64,000 bases of DNA from Gemmatimonadota bacterium (lineage in GTDB: Bacteria > Gemmatimonadota > Gemmatimonadetes > Longimicrobiales > Gaopeijiaceae), in contig VXMI01000114.1 of the NCBI GenBank assembly GCA_009841165.1, forward strand, positions 1 through 64,000, given 5' to 3'. The position numbers and the translations under genes were made by a program. The notes under the pieces were generated by a model. That model made no database searches, had not been told where the DNA came from, and worked only from the letters and a program-made list of their open reading frames with translations. Numbering within the stretch: the stretch's first letter is position 1; the number at the start of each line of letters is the position of its first letter. This document shows, piece after piece, positions 26,864-36,011 of this stretch.

Positions 26864-29800
26864 TCATTCTACCGCAGGCGCACCGGAACTGCCAAGCCAT
26901 TTCCCCAACCTGATGCGCACCGTGGTGCCGCGTCCGATTCTGCTCTCAACCTCCACCGTTCCACTCCACGAATCGACCAAACGCTTCACGATGGCGAGCC
27001 CGAGGCCGGCGCCCTTCGAGCGGGTGGAGAATCGCGGCTCGAAGATGCGCGGGAGCAGCTGCGCCGGGATCCCCCGGCCTTGGTCGACGACCGTGACCGC
27101 CACCTCGCCGGCGCGGTCCTCCGCTTCGGCGGCCATGATGCGCACCACGCCGCCGCCTGGCATCGCAGCGCGGGAATTCTCGACCAGATTGAGCAGCACC
27201 TGCTTGAGTTCATCCGCGCGACAAGCGACCCGGGGCAGTTGGTCGGCCAACTCTCCGACCAATTGGACCGAAGCCTGTGCGCCTCCCTCGTAGAGGTCCA
27301 GAACCTCCCCAACGACCAACTCGACATCCACTGCCTCCAGAGGCCCCGTGTTCTCCGCGGCGGGCGAGGCGAGTCGCGAAAAGCTGCGCGCAATCGCCGC
27401 GAGTCGATCAATCTCGCCGAGGATCGTCGTGACGTTGCGATCGAGGATCCCGCCGAAGTCGCTGCGCCGGTGGCTCCACGCCCGGCGCAGGTGCTGCACC
27501 GACAGCTTGATCGGCGTCAACGGATTCTTCACCTCGTGCGCGACCTGCTTGGCCATCTCGCCCCAGGCCAGAATCCGTTCACTGCGGAGTTCGTCCGTAA
27601 CGTCCTCCAGACTTACCACTACCCCGCCCACACGTCCTTCCTGCACGACTCTTCTGGCTCTGGCCCGGATCCTGCGGTCGGTCCAGCGGAAGTCCCCGTC
27701 GGACTCGCTCGCGCCGCTCTTCCTGTAGGTGTCGAGCCAATCCGCCAGCTCCTCGCCCCTCTCTCCGCTCCTCGGGACTGTCACTCCCGTTTCCAGTGGT
27801 GCTCCCAGCAGCGATTCCGCTACCGGATTCGCGACTGTCACGCGACCCCGCGTGTCCAGCGCAATCACCCCCGTAGCGACCTCCTCGACGATTGCCTGGG
27901 TGCGGCGCGTGGTCCTCAGCAGCTCCCTCCGCGCTTCGCCGAGGCGGAGCACCATCCTGTTGAACGCAGTGAACACCGCTCCGAACTCGTCGAGCCGGTC
28001 TTCCGGAAGGTGGACCGCCAGGTTCCCCCGCCCCACCCGTTCCGACGCCACCTGCAAGGTCTGAATCGGCCTGGCCAGCGCCCTGCCCACGATCAGGGCC
28101 AGTCCCAGCGAGAGGATCGGCCCCAGCACGATGGCCACCCCGAGAAGGTCGGCGACATCACGCCGCCTGAGCGCCGCCGCCCCGGCCCTCAGGGGCACCG
28201 GAGACGCGACGATATCCCCGTCGGGAAGACGACGATGCGCGAGCACGTATCGCCAGTCACCCAGGCTGGCGACCTTCGACGCCTCCCGCTGCTGTCCCGT
28301 TTCAAGCGCGGCGTAGATCTCTGGATCCACCCAACTCTCGTACAGCCCAAGCTCGATCAGTTCGTCGGCGGAGCCTCCGACGAGTTCCCCCCGCCGGTAC
28401 TCGAGGAGGTCCGCGCCTACCCGCCTCGCCAGCAGCTCCATCGAACCACCCTCTTCGCGGTACACTTCCGCAATCTGGCTGACGACGCGCTCCGCAAGGG
28501 CCGTGGCGGTTCTTTCCGAGGCGCCCGACAGAGTTCGGTAGGCAAGCGTGCCGAAGACGACGTTGGAAAGGATGAAGAAACCGAAGAGCGTCCAGGTCAC
28601 CCGAGCGCGGAAGGACGTGAACAGCTCCCTCCAGTCGATGGGAACCGAGAAGCGGAACCCGAGGATCCAGACGCTCAGGAGCCACAGCAGCGAGATGACG
28701 ACGAGGTTCAGCACCAGCACCAGAGTCGCGCGCGCGAACATCACCGAGAGATTGGGAATGCTGATGGTATAGGCAACCGAGTAGTTCCCGTCGGGGAACG
28801 CGGCGGAACTCTCCCCCATCCAGCCTTCCGCATTTCGGCTCCATGCGACCCTTCCAGGACCGGGGCCGGGGGTTCCCCCGGGACTGCGAACCAGCGTGAG
28901 GAATTCCTGATCGCCGCCTTCTTCCACGGCGGAGAAGAGCGGCCCGAGTTCCGACGGCTCGGCGATCGTGCGCCGGGGCGGAATGGTCCCGGTCACGACC
29001 CGCCCATCCGAGAGGGACACGGCAATGAGGTGGCGTACGTCGATCTCTGCAAGCAGGTGATGCTCCCTGGTTCCGGCGGTGCGGATCTCGGGCAGGAGTT
29101 CGCCTACAACGGGCGGCAGGTCTCCCTTGACACCGAGCCGCAGCTCCTGCTCGGGATTCCCTTCGCCGGACCACAGCGTCAGGAAGATCGGTGAGCCTTG
29201 AGCCGAGAGCCCGCTCGACACCCAGCTCTGATACATCATCTCGACGGCTCCGGCACCGGCCCGGTGGAGCGAATCCACCTGGTTGGCGAACCGGTCAAGC
29301 AGCGTGTGCACCTCGGGATCCGGCGCGATTCCGAGCTGACCGAGCTGTTGCTCCGCGATGGCCATGCGCGCCTCGGTCCTCATCGACCATGCGAACGGCA
29401 GGACGGCGGTCGCGGAGAGCCAGAAGGCACAGAACCATCGCGGGTAGGAAACGCGGCTACCCGCTTCCACTCCACGCCCGACGAGGATCGCGGGCAGCAC
29501 CCAGAGCATCGCCAGGCCTGGAGCGACATGGGGACCGGTCCGGACACCCGCGGCCACCGCGACACCCAGACCGACGGCCACGGCCATCCCGACCACCGCC
29601 AGCCCCGAACCGCTGCGGGAATCCGCGCTGCTCCGGAACAGTAGCGCCGTCCCGGCCACAAGCGTGAGCACCAATGTTGCAGCGAGCTGAAAGACGACCC
29701 ACTGGAGGTCGCTGGATCCGAGGACCTCGAGTGAAGCGGCATCTCCGAGCCATGACAGGATCAGAGGGAAGCTGATCGCCACGGTCACGGGCAGGACCAA

Positions 29801-30913
29801 GGCGGCCGATCGAAGACGCCATCGGGGCCCGGCCAGGATAACGATCGGTGCGGCGGCGGCACCCAGAAGCAGGACGCGTCCCAGCGACAATGGCAGTGGT
29901 CCGTCCAGACTCCGGGTTGCCAGGGCAAGGAACTCCGGCGTCTTCAGAAAGCTCTCGAGCGGCACCAGGATGGCGGCGGCGACAAGCCCGCCCACTGCGT
30001 ACCGAACGCCCCCTCTGGCGCCGTAGAACGCGTGGAGGAGCCAGGCGAGGGCCGCCAGAATCACCACCAATCCTGCCCGCGACGCCCGCACCTCCGAGCG
30101 GCGTTCGGACGGATCCGGCTCGATGATCGCAATGCTCAGCAGCGTTTCGTCCGGCCACCCAAGATCGAGCACCCCGGGCCCAGCGGTTCTCTCCGAGCTC
30201 TCGATTCGGATCCGCTCACCGGACTCCTCGGCGAACCGCGACGCGAAGTCGCCGAGGCCCGAAGCGAATGGGGCCGGAAGGTCCGATCCCATCAGCGACG
30301 CGGCGACGGCGGTTCCGCCACCGGCGGGCAGCTCCGCCGCAAAGTACAGGTAGGAGAAGAGGGGGGTTCCCGAATACGCGTACCGACTGGTACCGGCTGC
30401 GACGCCTTCGGGCAAACGGCCGTGGTGGCTTCCTTCCCATGCGACGAACCGGCCGTCTTCATCAAGGACCGCCACGGCCGCCATACCGGACTCCTCCAGA
30501 ATGTTCCGCAGCGAATCCTGCAGAACGGCCGGCGGCGATCCGCCGCGCGCCAGTTCCGATACTCTGGCGACCGTTCGTTCCCCTTCAACCACCAGGGCAT
30601 CGAACTCCAGACCCACCCGATCGGCAACGGCACTCCTCCGTTCCTCCCAGTATTCCGCCCAGTCCGAGGACAGTCGTCGGGTCATGGCTTCGGTGTGGAA
30701 ACCCACCACGACTCCGGCACCGAGCAGCAGTGTTGCGGAGGCGTGACGCCAACCCCTGGCTGCGCGGGCAGCAGAGAGCGCGATGCAGATAGATGTGGCC
30801 GCGAGGATCCACGGGGAATCGACCCGGGTCCAGGCAAGCAGACAGAAGAAGCCGATCCAGGTCACGGTCTTCCCCCGGAATCGGTCTCCGATACGACCGG
30901 CAGTGTCCGTCAT
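26864..30913 (-). CDS. Giant NtrY-like membrane histidine kinase
   Basis: A 1349-residue sensor kinase, about twice the usual NtrY length. Order: several N-terminal membrane helices (about 18-75); a first extracytoplasmic region (about 76-280); a block of roughly eight hydrophobic segments (about 285-560); a second soluble region (about 565-745); two helices (about 750-785, 800-820); a third extracytoplasmic region; a last helix near 935-955 followed by HAMP, a PAS domain (about 1005-1110), the phosphoacceptor helix QVAHEVKNPLTPIKLS with His1126, and an ATPase domain with the N box (LVENSRAAM), DQGRGIP and GAGLGLAI. The kinase end is typical NtrY. The RsbRD-like gene follows directly. Residue positions are estimates. 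Confidence 0.88.
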   Translation of the reverse strand: MTDTAGRIGDRFRGKTVTWIGFFCLLAWTRVDSPWILAATSICIALSAARAARGWRHASATLLLGAGVVVGFHTEAMTRRLSSDWAEYWEERRSAVADRVGLEFDALVVEGERTVARVSELARGGSPPAVLQDSLRNILEESGMAAVAVLDEDGRFVAWEGSHHGRLPEGVAAGTSRYAYSGTPLFSYLYFAAELPAGGGTAVAASLMGSDLPAPFASGLGDFASRFAEESGERIRIESSERTAGPGVLDLGWPDETLLSIAIIEPDPSERRSEVRASRAGLVVILAALAWLLHAFYGARGGVRYAVGGLVAAAILVPLESFLKTPEFLALATRSLDGPLPLSLGRVLLLGAAAAPIVILAGPRWRLRSAALVLPVTVAISFPLILSWLGDAASLEVLGSSDLQWVVFQLAATLVLTLVAGTALLFRSSADSRSGSGLAVVGMAVAVGLGVAVAAGVRTGPHVAPGLAMLWVLPAILVGRGVEAGSRVSYPRWFCAFWLSATAVLPFAWSMRTEARMAIAEQQLGQLGIAPDPEVHTLLDRFANQVDSLHRAGAGAVEMMYQSWVSSGLSAQGSPIFLTLWSGEGNPEQELRLGVKGDLPPVVGELLPEIRTAGTREHHLLAEIDVRHLIAVSLSDGRVVTGTIPPRRTIAEPSELGPLFSAVEEGGDQEFLTLVRSPGGTPGPGPGRVAWSRNAEGWMGESSAAFPDGNYSVAYTISIPNLSVMFARATLVLVLNLVVISLLWLLSVWILGFRFSVPIDWRELFTSFRARVTWTLFGFFILSNVVFGTLAYRTLSGASERTATALAERVVSQIAEVYREEGGSMELLARRVGADLLEYRRGELVGGSADELIELGLYESWVDPEIYAALETGQQREASKVASLGDWRYVLAHRRLPDGDIVASPVPLRAGAAALRRRDVADLLGVAIVLGPILSLGLALIVGRALARPIQTLQVASERVGRGNLAVHLPEDRLDEFGAVFTAFNRMVLRLGEARRELLRTTRRTQAIVEEVATGVIALDTRGRVTVANPVAESLLGAPLETGVTVPRSGERGEELADWLDTYRKSGASESDGDFRWTDRRIRARARRVVQEGRVGGVVVSLEDVTDELRSERILAWGEMAKQVAHEVKNPLTPIKLSVQHLRRAWSHRRSDFGGILDRNVTTILGEIDRLAAIARSFSRLASPAAENTGPLEAVDVELVVGEVLDLYEGGAQASVQLVGELADQLPRVACRADELKQVLLNLVENSRAAMPGGGVVRIMAAEAEDRAGEVAVTVVDQGRGIPAQLLPRIFEPRFSTRSKGAGLGLAIVKRLVDSWSGTVEVESRIGRGTTVRIRLGKWLGSSGAPAVE

Positions 30914-30985
30914 CCGGTGCGCGTTCTCACGGTGTCCCGTCCAGACATCGCATCGCCCCCCTTTGCCATTACCTTATCTATCCTA

Positions 30986-31759
30986 ATGGATCATCGAATG
31001 TGCCCGTCGTCTTTTCGGCCGCCCCGCCGGCCAGGTGCCGCATTTCGAGGGATACGCCCACCTGGTGTCGCTCTCCTGCGCACCGTGCTCCTCGTTGCCG
31101 TACCGCTTGCAGCCCTGCTTCTCGCTCCGTGGCTCGCTGCGGCCCAGCTCGTGGACAACGGCGTGTTTCGGCTCCTTGTGGACGGCGTCGAGGTGGGTAT
31201 GGAGGAGTTCACGATCCAGAGAGTCGGCACTGGAGACGCTCAGCGCACGTTCGCGCGAGGGAACGTCAGCATGAGCGACGGCCGGGTCCTGGAGACGGTC
31301 CTGCAGATGGTTGGCCCGGCGATGGTCCTGCAGGGGTACCGGGCGACGCTCACGGGTACCGACACCGCCCAGGTGGAGTTCGTTCGTGCCGGAAACCGTC
31401 TGCAGGGAACCATCGTCGAGAGGCAGCGGGAGCGGGTTCGGGAGTACCGGGCCGATCCGACGACCGTCATCTTCGAGGAGGGCGTCGCCCACCACTACTT
31501 CGTGCTCGGTTTGCATACGGCCAGCGGGAATCCGGCGGCTACGCTGCACGCCTTCGCCCCGCTGTCGGACCGCGCGGAAGCGACCACCGAGATCCAGGCG
31601 GCGCCCGACGCTCTCGACCTGCAGGGTACGACCGTGGAAACGACCCGTGTGCTGTTCGGAGCCGACGATCGTGCCGGTGCAGCGTGGTTCGACGGAAGCG
31701 GCCGGCTCGTGCGCGTGGAGTTGTTCGCTCAGGGATTCGTCGCTGTGCGCCTGCCCTGA
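30986..31759 (+). CDS. Secreted/envelope protein of unknown function
   Basis: I do not recognise the family. The 257-residue product has a basic N-terminus, then a hydrophobic stretch LLRTVLLVAVPLAALLLAPWLAAAQ that fits a signal peptide cut after 'AAA', and a mature domain of about 210 residues predicted to be mostly beta strand (repeated VxFxRAGxxL-like segments, 'GVAHHYFVLGLH'). The frame continues far upstream without coding character, and ATG 30986 is the first start before the signal peptide; ATG 30998 is an alternative. No ribosome-binding sequence is seen. It lies 160 bases before tolC and probably works in the envelope. Confidence 0.55.
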   Translation: MDHRMCPSSFRPPRRPGAAFRGIRPPGVALLRTVLLVAVPLAALLLAPWLAAAQLVDNGVFRLLVDGVEVGMEEFTIQRVGTGDAQRTFARGNVSMSDGRVLETVLQMVGPAMVLQGYRATLTGTDTAQVEFVRAGNRLQGTIVERQRERVREYRADPTTVIFEEGVAHHYFVLGLHTASGNPAATLHAFAPLSDRAEATTEIQAAPDALDLQGTTVETTRVLFGADDRAGAAWFDGSGRLVRVELFAQGFVAVRLP

Positions 31760-31919
31760 AGTCGAGGTCATGAAGAGACTCGGCGCGCCTGACGTAGACG
31801 GAAACCGTACCGGAGGGGACGGCGTAGGGCTTGGGTCCGTTCCTGAACGCAGCAGTGTCGGCCGGATCTGCGCCCGCAGGCGAAGTTGCGGCATTCGGTC
31901 GTCGAATGGAGACACACCA

Positions 31920-33473
31920 ATGCAGAACATCATGAGTTCGCTCATCGGCCCGGGCCTGCGGCGATCACGCGTGTGGAGAAAGACGCTCGTCGCGGCGGGA
32001 CTTCTGATGGCGGCAGCGGTGCCGGGACCGGTCATCGGCCAGGACATGGTGCCGGCATCCCTGACCCTGGACGAAGCCCTGCGGCTCGCCATCCGCAACA
32101 ACCCCCGACTCCAGGCGGCCCGCAACGACATCGCGGTCGCGGATTGGAATCTCAACGCCGCGTACGGCTCATGGATTCCCTCGGCTTCCCTGAGTTCGAG
32201 CGTCTCCTGGCAGGGAGCCGGAGAACAGCGGTTCGGGAGCATTACCGCGGACCAGCTGGGCTTTCAGGATCAGCCTTCGTTCTTCTTCAGTTCCTATAGC
32301 GCCGGCATCAACTACTCACTCAACGGCCGCACCCTCATGGCGCCCGGACAGGCGAGAAGGAATCGAGACGCCACCCGGGCGCAGGTTCGTTCCGAAGAGT
32401 CCGTGCTGCGCCTCAACGTCACCAGGGCGTATCTGGAAGGGTTGCGGCAAGTCGAGGGACTGGGGCTGGCGGAACAGGAACTCGAGCGGGCGCGGTTCAA
32501 CCTCAGGTTGGCCCGGGGCCGGCAGGAGGTAGGATCGGGCAACGCCATCGACGTTCAGCAGGCCGAGGTCGGCGTGGGGCGGGCGGAGATCGCCCTGATT
32601 CAGGCTCGCACGGGAGTGCGCACGTCGCGCATCCAGTTGCTGCAGCAGTTGGGGGTGACGCTGGCCGCGGAACCTGTGCTGGAAACCACCTTCGCCGTGA
32701 CTGAACCCCTATGGTCGGCCGACGACCTCTATGACATGGCCGTGGGGACAAACCCGAACCTGCAGGCGTTGCGCGCCCAGGAGGAGGCGTCACGGTACGG
32801 CGTGAGCATGGCCCGTTCGGCCTACTTTCCCAGCCTGTCGCTTTCCGCGGGCATCAGCGGATTCACACGCCAGGCCAGCAGCACCGCGGGACAGGAAGCG
32901 CAGGCCATCGCCGCCGGGCGGGCCCGAATGGAGCAGTGCCGAACGCTGAACGGCCTTCTGTCGCTGCTGCCCGCATCCCCTCCACCGCAGGATTGTTCGC
33001 TGCTGGCGACACCCCAGTCCGCGCTCGAAGAAATCCGGGCTCAGAACGACGCTTTCCCATTCAATTTCACGAGACAACCGCCGTCACTGGGTCTGACGAT
33101 CTCCATCCCTGTTTTTCAGGGCCTCGGACGGCAACGTGAACTCGAAAGCGCCCGCGCGCAGCTGAACGACAACAGATTCCTGATCCGCGAGCAGGAGTTG
33201 GCGCTCCGCGCGGACATCGAATCACGCATCGCGATCGTTCAGACAGCATACGAAAGCGCGCTGATCGAGGAGCGCAACCAGGCGCTCGCCGATGAACAGC
33301 TTCGTCTGGCACAGGAGCAGTACCGGCTGGGGCTGTCCAACTTCATCGCGCTGGTCGAGGCGGAAACGGTCAAGGCCCAGGCGGACAGGGAGCGCGTTCT
33401 TTCCATCTTTACCTATCATGACGCAGTGGCAGACCTCGAGGCGGTGGTTGGCACTCCCTTGAGGAATCAATAA
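31920..33473 (+). CDS. TolC-family outer membrane efflux protein
   Basis: Outer membrane channel of tripartite export systems, 517 residues. The signal peptide spans about residues 1-40 (hydrophobic VAAGLLMAAAVPGPVIGQ), the first conserved repeat is LTLDEALRLAIRNNPRLQAARNDIAVADW and a second half carries LALRADIESRIAIVQTAYE...LALADEQLRLAQEQYRLG-type helices, the coiled-coil tunnel. ATG 31920 follows GGAGA; earlier starts in this frame add non-conserved sequence. Eight bases separate it from the fusion protein gene, so the two form one system. Confidence 0.9.
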   Translation: MQNIMSSLIGPGLRRSRVWRKTLVAAGLLMAAAVPGPVIGQDMVPASLTLDEALRLAIRNNPRLQAARNDIAVADWNLNAAYGSWIPSASLSSSVSWQGAGEQRFGSITADQLGFQDQPSFFFSSYSAGINYSLNGRTLMAPGQARRNRDATRAQVRSEESVLRLNVTRAYLEGLRQVEGLGLAEQELERARFNLRLARGRQEVGSGNAIDVQQAEVGVGRAEIALIQARTGVRTSRIQLLQQLGVTLAAEPVLETTFAVTEPLWSADDLYDMAVGTNPNLQALRAQEEASRYGVSMARSAYFPSLSLSAGISGFTRQASSTAGQEAQAIAAGRARMEQCRTLNGLLSLLPASPPPQDCSLLATPQSALEEIRAQNDAFPFNFTRQPPSLGLTISIPVFQGLGRQRELESARAQLNDNRFLIREQELALRADIESRIAIVQTAYESALIEERNQALADEQLRLAQEQYRLGLSNFIALVEAETVKAQADRERVLSIFTYHDAVADLEAVVGTPLRNQ

Positions 33474-33481
33474 GGGAAACC

Positions 33482-34756
33482 ATGCAAACAAGAACCAAGG
33501 TCATCATCGCCGTAGCGATTGTTGCGCTGCTTTCCGTGGCAGCCGTACTCGGCAGCACCAATGGCCGCGCTCGAGGCGTCTCGGTCCGAACCGAGGCCGT
33601 CGACACGCGCGATCTGGTTGCCACCGTCACGGCCAGCGGCAACGTCCGCGCACGGAGAAAGGTCGACATCAGTTCCGACATCTCCGCACGCGTCGCCCAG
33701 CTACTCGTCGACGAGGGCCAGGATGTCGAGCAGGGCCAGATCCTCCTCCGCCTGGATCCGAGCCGCTACCAGGCCGCGCTCGACCGTAGCCAGGCAAACC
33801 TCAGTGCGTCACAGGCCCAGGTCGCGCAGGCGCGCGCGAACCTGTTGCGCGCGCAACGGCAGGCCGAGCGCATGGTCTCGTTGCGAGCGCGCGATTCGCT
33901 CCTGGTGAGCCGTCAGGACGTCGAGAACGCCGAGACGGATCTGGAGGTGCAACAGTCGTTGCGGGACGCCGCGGTGTACGGGGTGAACCAGGCTCAGGCC
34001 GCGGTGGAGGAAGCCCGGGATCAGTTGTCCAAGACGATTATCCGCGCACCCATATCGGGACGCGTGACCCGCCTGAACGTCGAACAGGGCGAAACGGTCA
34101 TCGTCGGAACAATGAACAACCCGGGCAGCCTGGTTCTCACCGTTTCGGACCTGTCGGTCATGGAAGTTGTCCTCGAGGTCGACGAAACAGATGTGCCCGA
34201 GATATCACTGGGGGACAGCGCGGCGGTCGAACTCGACGCCTTCCCCGACCTCGTTTTTCCGGGGACTGTCACGGAGATCGGGAATAGCGCGATACGACCA
34301 CCCTCGCAGGTCGCGGGAACCGGACAGACCCCGACCATCGACTTCGAGGTGGTGGTGACGCTGGAGAACCCCGCCGCCGAACTCCGCCCCGACCTTTCAG
34401 CCACGGCCGAGGTCGTGACCGACACGCGGATCGACCAACTGGCCATCCCGATCATCGCGTTGACGCTGCGCGAAGAGGACCGCGAGGGCCCGAACGGCGA
34501 GACTTCGAGCCAGGACGGAGGGCGCACGGCTTCCGAGCCGATTGAAGGGGTCTTCGTGGTCAAGGACGGCATTGCGGTCTTCACCCCCGTCGAGATCGGA
34601 ATCGCCGGCCAGGAATACTTCGAGGTCGTTTCCGGCCTCTCGGAGGGAGACAGCGTAGTCAGTGGCCCCTATCAGGTGGTGCGTACCCTGGCGGACAGCT
34701 CCGAGGTGAGGGCGGACGAGTCGCCAGGCGTCGAACCCCTGAACGAAACCGACTGA
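33482..34756 (+). CDS. Periplasmic membrane fusion protein (HlyD/MacA-like)
   Basis: Adaptor linking an inner-membrane transporter to TolC, 424 residues. An N-terminal membrane anchor (about 8-26) is followed by beta-barrel/lipoyl sections (VTASGNVRARRKVDISSDISARVAQLLVDEGQDVEQGQILLRLDPSRY), a long alpha-helical hairpin (about 85-180) and the second lipoyl half (IIRAPISGRVTRLNVEQGETVI). The C-terminal part ends with a typical EYFEVVSGLSEGDSVVSGPYQ segment. An insertion near 330-355 (NGETSSQDGGRTAS) is low complexity. The next two genes encode FtsX-type permeases. Confidence 0.92.
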   Translation: MQTRTKVIIAVAIVALLSVAAVLGSTNGRARGVSVRTEAVDTRDLVATVTASGNVRARRKVDISSDISARVAQLLVDEGQDVEQGQILLRLDPSRYQAALDRSQANLSASQAQVAQARANLLRAQRQAERMVSLRARDSLLVSRQDVENAETDLEVQQSLRDAAVYGVNQAQAAVEEARDQLSKTIIRAPISGRVTRLNVEQGETVIVGTMNNPGSLVLTVSDLSVMEVVLEVDETDVPEISLGDSAAVELDAFPDLVFPGTVTEIGNSAIRPPSQVAGTGQTPTIDFEVVVTLENPAAELRPDLSATAEVVTDTRIDQLAIPIIALTLREEDREGPNGETSSQDGGRTASEPIEGVFVVKDGIAVFTPVEIGIAGQEYFEVVSGLSEGDSVVSGPYQVVRTLADSSEVRADESPGVEPLNETD

Positions 34757-34769
34757 CCGACCGGCTCCG

Positions 34770-36011
34770 ATGCGGATCCTGGAAGGGGTCAGGCTCGCCT
34801 GGGACCAGATGCGTACCCAGAGGCTGAAGAGCTTTTTCAGTCTGCTGGGAGTCATCGTCGGTGTAATGTTCCTGATCGTGGTGGTCAGCATCGTCGAAGG
34901 CATGGACCAGTACATTCGGGGCACGCTTACCGAACGGTTCTTCGGCGTGAACACGGTGTCGGTCAACCGCACTCCCCGGGCACCGCTGAGCGCCTCTCCC
35001 GAACAGTGGAGAGCCTGGAACCGAGCGCCCCGCCTCACATACGAGGACTATGAACGCTTGCGTGATCGCGTGTCCCTGCCCGCAGTCATCTCTCCGGAAT
35101 CCGACGCCAGCGGGGAACTGGAATCGGATCGCGGCCGCAAGGTCGAGAACGTCAGAATCGTGGGAGCCGGGGCGGAGATCTTCGACATCCGCAACTGGAA
35201 GCTGGAGCGGGGCCGAGCGTTCACGCGCCAGGAAGCCGAGCGGGGGGTTCCGGTCCTGGTACTCGGGCAATCCACCGCCGAGGTGCTGTTTGAGAATACG
35301 GACCCGATCGGCCAACGTGTACGCATCCGTGGCTTCCCCTACCGGGTCGTCGGAGTACTTGAGGATCAGGGATCGTTCCTGGGACAGTCGTTGAACAACC
35401 TCGCCGTCGGTCCGGCACTCTCGCCCTTGCAGAGCTTCACCGCTCCGCGAGGTCGAGTGGACCAGATTATCCTCAAGGCGGAAGGGCCCGATTACGTACT
35501 GCCGCTGTGGGAAGAGGTTGTCGAGATCATGCGGATCCACCGTCGGCTGGGCCCGGGTGAACTCGACAACTTTGCCGCCGAAACCACCGAAGAGTCACTC
35601 AGCCTCTGGGAGAGAATCAGCCAGATCCTCTTCATGGCGCTCCCCGGTCTGGTCGGGATCTCTCTGGTGGTCGGGGGGATCGTAATCATGAACATCATGC
35701 TGGTGTCGGTCATGGAAAGGACCCGCGAAATCGGGATCCGCAAGGCCCTGGGTGCCCGGCGCGCGGACATCCTGGCTCAGGTGCTGATCGAGAGCGCCAC
35801 GCTCTCGGGAGTCGGGGCCCTCTTCGGAATCGCGATCGGCGTGGGAATGACAGTCATCGTCGGGACGGTAACTCCCCTTCCGGCGGCCGTGGCGCCCAGA
35901 TGGATCCTGCTAGGGGTGTCACTCGGAGTCGTCGTCGGAATTGTCTCAGGGGTCTATCCGGCATCACGGGCTGCAAGGCTGGACCCCGTGGACGCCCTGA
36001 GGTACGAATGA
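34770..36011 (+). CDS. MacB-like FtsX permease, first copy
   Basis: ABC-type membrane subunit of 413 residues. It has one N-terminal helix (SFFSLLGVIVGVMFLIVVVSIVEGM), a large periplasmic domain (about 45-280) of the MacB core type, and three C-terminal helices with the FtsX signature VMERTREIGIRKALGARRADIL in the loop between them. It has no nucleotide-binding domain. It ends in an ATGA overlap with the second permease. Such mechanotransmission permeases need a partner ATPase, which is not encoded next to them. Confidence 0.88.
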   Translation: MRILEGVRLAWDQMRTQRLKSFFSLLGVIVGVMFLIVVVSIVEGMDQYIRGTLTERFFGVNTVSVNRTPRAPLSASPEQWRAWNRAPRLTYEDYERLRDRVSLPAVISPESDASGELESDRGRKVENVRIVGAGAEIFDIRNWKLERGRAFTRQEAERGVPVLVLGQSTAEVLFENTDPIGQRVRIRGFPYRVVGVLEDQGSFLGQSLNNLAVGPALSPLQSFTAPRGRVDQIILKAEGPDYVLPLWEEVVEIMRIHRRLGPGELDNFAAETTEESLSLWERISQILFMALPGLVGISLVVGGIVIMNIMLVSVMERTREIGIRKALGARRADILAQVLIESATLSGVGALFGIAIGVGMTVIVGTVTPLPAAVAPRWILLGVSLGVVVGIVSGVYPASRAARLDPVDALRYE

